A DNA stretch of 5,547 bases from H2-BAC3 sp045863035 (GCA_045863035.1 BTUV01000143.1:1-5547); one strand, 5' to 3'. Numbered from the stretch's first letter, positions 1 to 5,547 are shown. A program made the numbers and translations. Notes: generated by a model from the letters alone, not told the origin.

Positions 1-1973
1 ATTCCGGTCAGCGTCATTTAGGACGGCGTGCATATAATGGCGATACCTACAATGTATATGAAAGCATGGGGTATATATGGTTAGAAAAATCCACCGACAA
101 TGGCAGCACGTGGACTTTGGCGAATGATGCAACACCTGTTTCTGCGGGTATTGCTAAATCTCCTTCACTTGATTTCTGCACTGGTCACCTGCTTATTGTT
201 TATCAGGAGAAAACCAGTTCGGGGTATTTGAGAATAAAGCTTAAACTTTATGATATGAGTGAAGATGAAGTAATTGATTCAGCGGTTGTCATGGAAAACA
301 ACAATGTTGACTTCTCATTTGATGCTCAGCCGGTAATTGCTGACTATTACTCCACTGGAAGATTTATGGTAATTTATCGTAATAATATGGATCACGATCC
401 GTTTTACGATACTGGCCTCCATTATGATTATGGTGTAGTAGCTTATGATTATCAGACTTACAGTTACCATATTACAGACCTGAATGCCGGGAATGATTTG
501 TATATAAGTGGTACCAATAGTAAATCTGTAAACCCCTCAGTTTCAACAACACCATCAGGACTTCAGCACAATATCCACCTTGTCTGGCAGCAGGGGCTTG
601 AGTCAGAATCTATCAGCCATATACTTTATCAGAAAATTCAGTGGAACGGCAGCGGATTTACCTTCCCCGCTCAGGTTAATGTTTCAAACGGATGCGGCTA
701 TACCAAAAACTATAAACCTTCCATTACCTCAATCACCAGCGATGATATCCCCAGAGTTGCCTGGATTGGTTACCTTTATGATGCACAAGGTGAGATGGGG
801 AAAACAGGGAGCACCTCAGGAACCCAGACCCAAACTATCTACCGCGAAACTGTTTTCCGTGCCTTAGACAATCCATCATCCTGGTCTTACGGCTCAAATG
901 TTGCTCACGCTAACATAAACCGTCTTGAAGGCACTCCGGGCTATGCAATTGCGTGGGTGCAGGAAAACGGCTCCGGCTACCAGAACAAACTGATGCGAAA
1001 CACAAACTTCTATTCGGAATACCTCTTGAATACAACAGGTTCAGCCATTGAACTGAACAATGCAGGGCAGTTTTCTAATATGTTTGGCTATGCCCTTCAT
1101 ACCGGCTCCGCACCGTATTATTTCGGAAAGAGCCAGTTTGTTAATACCTTGCAAAAGGAGCAATTAAATAATATGACAGCCGCCCGTTCAGGTGTGCTTT
1201 ACTCAGGCAACGCTCAGTTTATGTTTTCCTTCGGAGATATATCAGTTAACAATGCAGCGGTTTTCTTTCCGGTAATACCTGATACTATGCGGCTAATCGG
1301 ACTTGAAGAATTGAAGCACTATCTGGTGAGTGACCCCTTTATGCTTGAGAATCAGTCCGGCTTTATGTACTCAGTACAGTACCGTGCAGTGGATACCGGT
1401 TCCTGCTCGGCAGTATTAGGAGCAGAAGGGGAAGTAAATTTCCGCCTTGTTCTCGAGGACAGCAACAGCGGCGAGGTATTGGGCGAGTATGATAATATTA
1501 CCTTTACCCAGAACGACCTGACAAAATATGACAATATCAGTTATGAAGTAAACACAGCGGGAATTGGTTCACGACTTGTTCGCTTGCGTCTGATACCTTA
1601 CACATCAGCCGAACTTACTCCTTCTCTTATAACCAGAGTGCGCTCTGCAGAAGAGCAGGCAAAAGGCAGTTTGAAGAGAATACATTATAACGGAGCAGAA
1701 CCGATAAAGGACTATTCACTTACACAGAATTATCCAAATCCTTTTAACCCTGTTACCATAATAGAATTTGCGCTCCCAGAGCAGAGTGATATTTCCTTAA
1801 AGGTTTATGATATACTCGGTAAAGAGATTGCAACACTTGCCAATGGCAGCTACTCAGCCGGCAGATATACCGTTCCTTTTGACGGCACAAGCCACGCAAG
1901 CGGAGTATATATCTATAAACTAAATTATGGCAAAGGGCAGAGTATTAACAGGAAGATGACACTCTTAAAATAA
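1..1973 (+). CDS. Secreted beta-propeller-like protein with C-terminal T9SS type A sorting domain (5' partial)
   Basis: The reading frame is open from base 3 to the TAA at 1971-1973 (656 complete codons). The true start lies upstream: residues before the first internal ATG at 66 read naturally into the following domain. Residues 30-37 (STDNGSTW) match the sialidase/BNR Asp-box consensus SxDxGxTW. Four segments of the type P-S-hydrophobic followed by a LLIVYQE, MVIYR, HLVWQ or RVAW strand occur near residues 54, 110, 178 and 239, a spacing of about 56-68 that suits propeller blades. Residues about 390-560 look beta-rich and are unrecognised. The last 86 residues (from 571) form a Por secretion tail with YPNPFNP at 577-583, KVYDILGKEI, and GVYIYKL near the end. 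By family knowledge this tail directs export through T9SS and is cleaved or anchored at the surface. The substrate or role is unknown; the signal peptide would lie outside the window. A strong terminator follows at 2040. Confidence 0.9.
   Translation, partial: SGQRHLGRRAYNGDTYNVYESMGYIWLEKSTDNGSTWTLANDATPVSAGIAKSPSLDFCTGHLLIVYQEKTSSGYLRIKLKLYDMSEDEVIDSAVVMENNNVDFSFDAQPVIADYYSTGRFMVIYRNNMDHDPFYDTGLHYDYGVVAYDYQTYSYHITDLNAGNDLYISGTNSKSVNPSVSTTPSGLQHNIHLVWQQGLESESISHILYQKIQWNGSGFTFPAQVNVSNGCGYTKNYKPSITSITSDDIPRVAWIGYLYDAQGEMGKTGSTSGTQTQTIYRETVFRALDNPSSWSYGSNVAHANINRLEGTPGYAIAWVQENGSGYQNKLMRNTNFYSEYLLNTTGSAIELNNAGQFSNMFGYALHTGSAPYYFGKSQFVNTLQKEQLNNMTAARSGVLYSGNAQFMFSFGDISVNNAAVFFPVIPDTMRLIGLEELKHYLVSDPFMLENQSGFMYSVQYRAVDTGSCSAVLGAEGEVNFRLVLEDSNSGEVLGEYDNITFTQNDLTKYDNISYEVNTAGIGSRLVRLRLIPYTSAELTPSLITRVRSAEEQAKGSLKRIHYNGAEPIKDYSLTQNYPNPFNPVTIIEFALPEQSDISLKVYDILGKEIATLANGSYSAGRYTVPFDGTSHASGVYIYKLNYGKGQSINRKMTLLK
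1713..1970 (+). other. T9SS type A C-terminal sorting domain (coding segment)
   Basis: This segment encodes the final 86 residues of the secreted protein. It begins YSLTQNYPNPFNPVT, then has the short beta-strand pattern FALPEQSDISLKVYDILGKE, a GxYxAGxY turn, SGVYIYKL, and ends NRKMTLLK. These are the usual elements of the Por_Secre_tail/T9SS type A signal in Bacteroidota, Chlorobi and Ignavibacteria. The domain implies that the host encodes a type IX secretion machine and is the main lineage clue in the window. Confidence 0.93.
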
Positions 1974-1974
1974 T

Positions 1975-2002
1975 TATGAAGTATGAACTATGAAGTATGA
2001 AT
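1975..2002 (+). repeat. Four-unit heptamer tandem repeat TATGAAN
   Basis: Four consecutive 7-base units, TATGAAG, TATGAAC, TATGAAG and TATGAAT, start two bases after the stop codon of the secreted-protein gene. The pattern is also an almost perfect 14-base duplication. Immediately to the right (about 2003-2038) is an A/T-only or nearly A/T stretch in which heptad-like units such as GTAATTC, TTAATAT and TTAATTA can be read; these may be decayed copies in the opposite orientation. The four left-hand units are exact to six of seven positions and are seen directly; the degenerate right-hand part is interpretation. Confidence 0.75.
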
Positions 2003-2039
2003 TTATTTTAATTTGTAATTCTTAATATTTAATTAAAAT

Positions 2040-2068
2040 AAGCCCTGGTTTGCAGCCGGGGCTTTTTT
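2040..2068 (+). terminator. Rho-independent terminator after the secreted-protein gene
   Basis: AAGCCCTGG (2040-2048) pairs with CCGGGGCTT (2056-2064) as a 9-bp stem with one G-U wobble, closed by the 7-base loop TTTGCAG. The descending arm runs into six T residues (2063-2068). It lies 66 bases beyond the stop codon in the right orientation, and no gene begins in between, so it very probably ends the transcript of the T9SS-secreted protein. Confidence 0.85.
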
Positions 2069-2332
2069 GTTGTTATATGTTGAGAGTAAAAATATGATGC
2101 CCTTGTTACTGAATTTGCAGTACTACTTTGAGTTTTTACTGATATAAAGCGTTCCCGGGACAAAAGATCTGGCGATTCCATAAATTACCGGGGACGGTAA
2201 TCTTTTGCGAAAATCCTTCTCCTGATTCTGAAAAAGATTCCTCTATCGTTAGTAAAAATGTTGCATATAATTCATCCATGCTCTCTATTTTTGCATTTTG
2301 ATTTCTCTGGTAAATAGCTCAAATAACCCTGC
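2069..2332. other. Intergenic region upstream of the EamA transporter gene
   Basis: No RNA gene or recognised regulatory family is visible in these 264 bases. A perfect TATAAT at 2266-2271 could be a -10 element for the downstream gene, but no matching -35 is seen at normal spacing, and no clear Bacteroidota-type TTTG / TAnnTTTG pair is present. The 8-bp palindrome TCCCGGGA lies at 2153-2160, next to a composite hairpin described separately. The minus strand has a 47-codon open frame from ATG at 2279 to a stop at 2136 (begins MDELYATFLL, ends CPGNALYQ). Its frame stays open 11 codons further upstream. It has no ribosome binding site and no recognisable domain, so I do not call it a gene. Confidence 0.5.
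2161..2207. other. Composite inverted repeat / possible structured RNA element
   Basis: The inner stem is perfect: ATTACCG (2184-2190) pairs with CGGTAAT (2195-2201) around the tetraloop GGGA. Directly outside it, CAAAAG (2161-2166) pairs with CTTTTG (2202-2207). This adds a second 6-bp stem that is continuous on the 3' side and leaves a 17-base bulge (2167-2183) on the 5' side. CAAAAGAT with ATCTTTTG is an 8-bp alternative that would compete for the two shared AT bases. There is no T-run on either strand at the end of the structure, so it is not a standard terminator. It lies about 125 bases before the transporter start codon. The function is unknown; it could be a leader-RNA fold, a protein-binding site or a relic of a repeat. 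Confidence 0.4.
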
Positions 2333-3184
2333 ATGAAAGACCATAACAAAGGCATTCTCTTTATCCTTATCTCAGCCATGCTCTGGAGTACCGGCGGATT
2401 GTTTATTAAAATACTTCCTCTTGATGCTTTCCAGATTTCCTTTGCCCGCTCGGTTTTTGCCGCGGGAATTTTGATTGTACTCTCGGGAAAAAGCTCTTTC
2501 AGGGTTAATAAATTGGTCGCCTTGAATAGTTTATTTTATGCCGGAATTCTCATTCTTTTTGTGGCAGCCACTAAGCTGACTACCGCGGCTAATGCAATTT
2601 TTCTTCAATACACAGCCCCGATATATGTTTTGGTGTTTGAACCTCTGCTGTTAAAAACCGGATTTAAGAGAAAGAATATCTATTCGGTGTTTATCTGTTT
2701 TTTGGGAATGGCGCTCTTTTTTCTGGGAGATCTTCAGCCCGGGCATCTAAGCGGAAATCTGCTTGCTCTTCTGAGCGGAGTAGCATTTGCAGCTTTTCTG
2801 ATCGGGATGCGCAAGAACGGGGAAGAGTATCAGAATTCAACGGTTATTCTGGGAAACATTCTTATAGCGGTTCTTTGCATCGGTTCTTTTGAGCCATCAG
2901 TAATGCTTCAGCCGGGTAACCTGATGATGACTGCCTATCTTGGCATTTTCCAGATTGGTACTGCTTATTTCCTTTTTAACCTGGGACTTAAACGGGTGCA
3001 GGCAATAGAGGCATCACTTATTTCCATGATTGAGCCGGTACTTAACCCTGTCTGGGTGTTTATCTGGCATGGTGAAACTCCGTCTGGATGGGCCATTCTC
3101 GGCGGTTCGGTTATCCTGACCGGACTAATTATAAAAACCCTCTGGTTTGACCGCAGGGATGAAAAACCGATACTGGTTGAATGA
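2333..3184 (+). CDS. EamA-family (drug/metabolite transporter superfamily) permease
   Basis: The 283-residue protein has the length and ten-helix pattern of the EamA/DMT family. Predicted membrane segments lie near residues 7-27, 33-51, 62-80, 86-107, 116-133, 139-158, 169-186, 197-217, 224-245 and 252-272, as two five-helix EamA repeats. Family-typical features include the N-terminal AMLWSTGGLFIK segment, the QYTAPIYVLVFEPLLL helix 4 of repeat one, and the matching SMIEPVLNPVWVFIWHGE region of repeat two. The C-terminus is short, charged and probably cytoplasmic. Such proteins sit in the inner membrane and usually export amino acids, nucleobases or other metabolites, but the substrate cannot be read from sequence. 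ATG 2333 is chosen because it directly precedes the first helix with a short charged lead (MKDHNKG). No Shine-Dalgarno is seen, as is usual in Bacteroidota. It is convergent with pdxH and separated from the upstream gene by a terminator, so it is probably monocistronic. Confidence 0.92.
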   Translation: MKDHNKGILFILISAMLWSTGGLFIKILPLDAFQISFARSVFAAGILIVLSGKSSFRVNKLVALNSLFYAGILILFVAATKLTTAANAIFLQYTAPIYVLVFEPLLLKTGFKRKNIYSVFICFLGMALFFLGDLQPGHLSGNLLALLSGVAFAAFLIGMRKNGEEYQNSTVILGNILIAVLCIGSFEPSVMLQPGNLMMTAYLGIFQIGTAYFLFNLGLKRVQAIEASLISMIEPVLNPVWVFIWHGETPSGWAILGGSVILTGLIIKTLWFDRRDEKPILVE

Positions 3185-3185
3185 G

Positions 3186-3237
3186 CCGGATTAAGGGGAT
3201 AATCTGGAAATAATCCATTCACCTGAGCCGGATTTTT
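3186..3237 (+). terminator. Candidate weak terminator for the transporter gene, overlapping the 3' end of pdxH
   Basis: Just after the transporter stop, CCGGATTA (3186-3193) pairs with TAATCTGG (3200-3207), an 8-bp stem with one G-U wobble and loop AGGGGA, but no T-run follows it. Further on, AATCC (3212-3216) can pair with GGATT (3230-3234), which leads into TTTTT (3233-3237). That is a short stem with a long loop. Either or both could end the plus-strand transcript, but they lie inside the last pdxH codons, so their sequence is also constrained by coding. The first stem is weaker on the minus strand, where the wobble becomes an A-C mismatch. Confidence 0.3.
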
Positions 3238-3874
3238 CGTAAAATAATCTGTCATGCAGGCGGGAAGGGCGCCCCTGCCAGAATTCAAAACTTTCCGGGA
3301 GTAACCGGTATCCGCCCCAAAAATCTGGAAGTGGGACTTCTTTCCCTTCGTATAGTTTCATGGCTTCCGCGAATTTCTTTTCCAGTTCTTCCCTCGATCT
3401 TACCTTTTCGCTCTGATGAGATACAAGAGCACCGATCCTGCTCTCAAACGGACGGGAGTTAAAATATTCTTTTGATTCAGCACGGCTGACTTTGGTCAGG
3501 TTTCCTGTGATTCTTATCTGCCGTTCCAGTTCTTTCCAGAAAAAAAGAAGTGCGGCCTTTGGGTTGTTGCTAATTTCCGTCCCTTTACGGCTTCCATAGT
3601 TCGTATAAAAGACAAACCCCTCCTGGCTGATACCTTTTAACAGAACGATTCTTGCTGAAGGAGCACCTGATGAGTCTGCCGTGGCGAGCGTCATTGCATT
3701 CGGTTCATCAATCTGGGAGTCAACCGCCTCATTAAACCAAAGGTGAAACATTTCAAATGGACTGCGGGCAGCGTTGGATTCGTCCAGGTCGGCCCGGCTG
3801 TAATTACGCCTCATTGCGGCAATATCAATTTCCATCACAGTATTCTGGTTATTTTTTTTATTTTTGATGTCCAT
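3191..3874 (-). CDS. pdxH: Pyridoxamine/pyridoxine 5'-phosphate oxidase
   Basis: This cytosolic FMN enzyme oxidises pyridoxamine 5'-phosphate or pyridoxine 5'-phosphate to pyridoxal 5'-phosphate, the last step of DXP-dependent PLP synthesis and of B6 salvage. The whole length aligns by eye with E. coli PdxH (218 residues). From the ATG at 3874 (227 residues), landmarks are RRNY (22-25), the FMN-binding ARIVLLKG block (74-81), FYTNYGSRKG (89-98), LLFFWKELERQIRITG (109-124), YFNSRPFESRIGALVSHQS (137-155), PLPDFWGGYRL (181-191), EFWQGRPSRLHDR (197-209) and the terminal RLSP. The substrate-binding Tyr/Arg/Ser and Arg-X-His residues known from E. coli are present (in YFNSRPFES and RLHDR). Start choice is uncertain. 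ATG 3874 adds a lysine/asparagine-rich lead, ATG 3835 gives 214 residues, nearer the family length, and ATG 3814 gives 207. None has a Shine-Dalgarno. The open frame continues to 4090 but would then overlap the divergent gene. It converges on the transporter gene, with 6 bases between stops. Confidence 0.93.
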   Translation of the reverse strand: MDIKNKKNNQNTVMEIDIAAMRRNYSRADLDESNAARSPFEMFHLWFNEAVDSQIDEPNAMTLATADSSGAPSARIVLLKGISQEGFVFYTNYGSRKGTEISNNPKAALLFFWKELERQIRITGNLTKVSRAESKEYFNSRPFESRIGALVSHQSEKVRSREELEKKFAEAMKLYEGKEVPLPDFWGGYRLLPESFEFWQGRPSRLHDRLFYEKSGSGEWIISRLSP

Positions 3875-3962
3875 TATAATAATATTTCCGTTTTGATTTG
3901 AGGGCTTAACAGGCGGGAACAAACGGATAAAAGAGGCGATTTTACAAAGTTTAGACGTGTAT
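3875..3962. promoter_or_regulatory. Divergent intergenic region between pdxH and the 2-oxoglutarate dehydrogenase gene
   Basis: These 88 bases separate two divergently transcribed start codons, so both promoters probably lie here or extend into the coding starts. Toward pdxH, the minus strand carries TTTG (complement of 3945-3948), 21 bases, then a second TTTG (complement of 3920-3923) preceded by TATCCG. This resembles the Bacteroidota pattern TTTG / TAnnTTTG, but the spacing is off by about two bases. Toward the dehydrogenase gene no consensus is evident. No Shine-Dalgarno precedes either start. If pdxH really starts at 3835, the region grows to 127 bases and includes a T8 run. Confidence 0.4.
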
Positions 3963-5547
3963 ATGAAACAGAAATTAACACCCGAACAGAAACAGGAGAT
4001 TGAGAAATTCGGTGCCAATTCATGGTATCTTGAGTATCTCCAGAGTGATTCATTCAGCCAGGATGCCCATTCAACTCCTCCGGAAAGCATAATCCATTCC
4101 GGCAGCCCGGTAAAAGGAGCTAACGGAAACGGCAGTAATGCACCTCAGGCAGGATCAGTTCCCGCACAGGGGAAAACTATGAATTATCCTCAGGGCAATT
4201 CGAATGATACTCTTAAACTTCTTGCAGGTGCCCCGGCCCGTATTATTGATAATATGGAATCCAGTCTGGCAATCCCTGTCGCTACTACCCAAAGAGTAAT
4301 TCCGGTCAAACTGCTTGAAGAAAACAGAATTCTGATAAACAATCATCTTCAGAAGCAGGGGCGGGGAAAAGTCTCGTTCACTCATCTGATTGGCTGGGGA
4401 ATTATCAAATCCCTGAAGAAACATCCTGCACTTAATAATGCATTTACCATAAAAGATGGGAAGCCGCATCTGGTTCAGCGGGGCAGTATAAATCTTGGAA
4501 TCGCTATTGATGTTGAGAAAAAGGATGGCAGCCGGTCACTGCTGGTACCCAATATTAAAAATTGTGACACACTTGATTTCGCCGGATTCCTCAATAAATA
4601 TGAAGAATTAGTAAAGCGCTCCCGCGCCGGGCAGATTGATCCGGCCGAGTTTGCGGGCACTACTATTACTCTTACTAATCCGGGTACGCTTGGAACAGTT
4701 GGTTCAGTTCCCCGTCTGATGTTGGGGCAGGGTGCGATTATCGCAACAGGTGCAATTCAGTACCCGGCAGAATATCAGGCGATGTCTCCGGAAACTATTT
4801 CCACTTTGGGAATCAGCAAAGTACTCACGCTCACCAGCACTTATGATCACAGGATTATACAGGGAGCTGAGTCAGGTCTCTTTTTAAAGGAACTTCATGA
4901 GTTTCTGCTTGGTCAGAATGGTTTTTATGAGGAGATATTCGAGTCGCTAAAAATTCCACTGAAGCCGAGCACCTGGGAAACTGATATACAGCCGAGAGGA
5001 TATAATGATATATCCAATCTTTCAGAAACTGAAAAGCAGGCCAGGGTACTGCAGCTTATTAATATGTTCCGCGTCCGGGGCCATCTTGTCGCAAGTATTG
5101 ATCCTCTGGGAACAAAAAATATATACCACTCAGAACTTGACCCCTCATTCCATAAGCTGACCATATGGGATCTCGACCGTCAGTTTATCACCGGCGGGTT
5201 CGGAGGACTGAAAACAGCAACTCTGAGAAAGATTCTGGATATCCTTCAGAGCACCTATTGTGAGAAGATTGGTGTTGAATATATGCACATTCAGAACCAT
5301 GAGGAAAAACTGTGGCTTCAGAGTGTGATGGAGCCGGTACAGAATAAGCCGGCTATCGGCAATGATGTTAAAATCCGGCTGCTGCAGAAGCTTATTCAGG
5401 CGGAAGGATTCGAACATTTTATTCATAACCGGTTTGTCGGGCATAAGAGATTCTCTCTTGAGGGCTCAGAGACGGTAATCCCTGTGCTTGACTATATACT
5501 TGATCTTGCCTCTCAGGAAAGCGTTGAAGAAATTGTTCTTGGTATGG
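3963..5547 (+). CDS. kgd: Multifunctional 2-oxoglutarate dehydrogenase, E2-E1 fusion of Kgd/OdhA type (3' partial)
   Basis: The frame is open from ATG 3963 to the window edge: 528 codons of a protein that is about 1,200 residues in the family. It oxidatively decarboxylates 2-oxoglutarate in the TCA cycle, combining thiamine-diphosphate E1 and succinyltransferase E2 activities in one chain; a separate E3 and a lipoyl carrier would be needed. Residues 16-28 (FGANSWYLEYLQS) resemble the E1 N-terminal helix. Residues 29-84 are a Gly/Asn/Ser/Gln-rich linker with no lipoyl domain. Residues about 88-325 are the E2 catalytic domain, with RIIDNMESSLAIPVATTQR at 93-111, LTNPGTLGTVGSVPRLM at 237-253 and TSTYDHRIIQGAESG at 291-305; His296 is the predicted catalytic histidine. 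E1 follows, with RVRGHLVASIDPLG (370-383), GVEYMHI (437-443) and RFSLEGSETVIP (496-507); the thiamine-diphosphate site lies past the edge. No in-frame ATG lies upstream before the TGA at 3894. No frameshift or stop was found. The whole segment resembles M. tuberculosis Kgd from memory. Confidence 0.93.
   Translation, partial: MKQKLTPEQKQEIEKFGANSWYLEYLQSDSFSQDAHSTPPESIIHSGSPVKGANGNGSNAPQAGSVPAQGKTMNYPQGNSNDTLKLLAGAPARIIDNMESSLAIPVATTQRVIPVKLLEENRILINNHLQKQGRGKVSFTHLIGWGIIKSLKKHPALNNAFTIKDGKPHLVQRGSINLGIAIDVEKKDGSRSLLVPNIKNCDTLDFAGFLNKYEELVKRSRAGQIDPAEFAGTTITLTNPGTLGTVGSVPRLMLGQGAIIATGAIQYPAEYQAMSPETISTLGISKVLTLTSTYDHRIIQGAESGLFLKELHEFLLGQNGFYEEIFESLKIPLKPSTWETDIQPRGYNDISNLSETEKQARVLQLINMFRVRGHLVASIDPLGTKNIYHSELDPSFHKLTIWDLDRQFITGGFGGLKTATLRKILDILQSTYCEKIGVEYMHIQNHEEKLWLQSVMEPVQNKPAIGNDVKIRLLQKLIQAEGFEHFIHNRFVGHKRFSLEGSETVIPVLDYILDLASQESVEEIVLGM

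Noticed and set aside
580..867. 95-codon plus-strand open frame inside the secreted-protein gene
   Set aside because: It lies entirely within the convincing long frame in another phase, has no recognisable domain and no start signal.
1352..1534. 60-codon minus-strand open frame
   Set aside because: Antisense shadow of the region before the T9SS tail, with low-complexity Ser/Arg/Thr translation and no family resemblance.
2094..2147. 17-codon plus-strand frame (MMPLLLNLQYY...) and a 7-codon frame at 2278-2301 as possible leader peptides
   Set aside because: Very short, without ribosome binding sites, codon runs typical of attenuators or following terminators.
2965..3288. 107-codon minus-strand open frame across the transporter/pdxH junction
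   Set aside because: It is antisense to the transporter's last helices and out of frame with pdxH; both overlapping genes are strongly supported.
3852..3859. T8 run as a terminator tail for plus-strand transcription
   Set aside because: No stable stem precedes it, and it falls in the 5' part of pdxH, not after a plus-strand gene.
3875..4090. N-terminal extension of pdxH by 72 residues
   Set aside because: The extra sequence has no counterpart in PdxH and overlaps the start of the divergent dehydrogenase gene, whose reading frame is clearly coding.
4155..5444. Four minus-strand open frames of 61-104 codons (4155-4469, 4475-4660, 4925-5164, 5145-5444)
   Set aside because: All are antisense to the dehydrogenase gene, whose plus-strand frame matches Kgd over its whole length; none resembles a known protein.
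1..5547. Mobile element, CRISPR array, tRNA, rRNA or defence system
   Set aside because: No transposase, integrase, nuclease or helicase motifs, no regularly spaced repeats, and no tRNA-like cloverleaf or T-loop sequence were seen on either strand.

Overview
The window (5,547 bases, moderate GC) looks like chromosomal DNA from a member of the Bacteroidota/Chlorobi lineage, most likely an Ignavibacteria-type bacterium. The main evidence is a secreted protein ending in a type IX secretion (T9SS) sorting domain with the YPNPFNP motif. The start codons also lack Shine-Dalgarno sequences, as is usual in this lineage. This assignment is inference from sequence character, not a database match.

Layout, left to right. 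(1) Bases 1-1973 hold the 3' part of a gene for a secreted beta-propeller-like protein with a C-terminal T9SS domain; its start lies upstream of the window. (2) Bases 1974-2332 are intergenic. They contain a four-unit TATGAAN heptamer tandem repeat, a convincing intrinsic terminator and an unexplained composite hairpin. (3) Bases 2333-3184 encode a ten-helix EamA/DMT-family inner-membrane transporter. (4) Bases 3191-3874, minus strand, encode pyridoxamine 5'-phosphate oxidase (pdxH), convergent with the transporter with only 6 bases between the stop codons. (5) A short divergent region of about 88 bases separates pdxH from (6) a large plus-strand gene that starts at 3963 and runs off the right edge. 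Its first 528 codons encode the N-terminal motif, the complete E2-type acyltransferase domain and the start of the E1 domain of a Kgd/OdhA-type multifunctional 2-oxoglutarate dehydrogenase.

The last gene is the most interesting item. It is an E2-E1 fusion best known from Actinobacteria, apparently present here in a Bacteroidota/Chlorobi-type genome. It has no stop codon in the window, so a start-to-stop ORF search would miss it and show only antisense shadow frames. The genes do not form one pathway: an extracellular protein, a transporter, vitamin B6 cofactor synthesis and the TCA cycle sit side by side. I see no mobile element, CRISPR array, tRNA or rRNA, and no convincing new multi-gene system.
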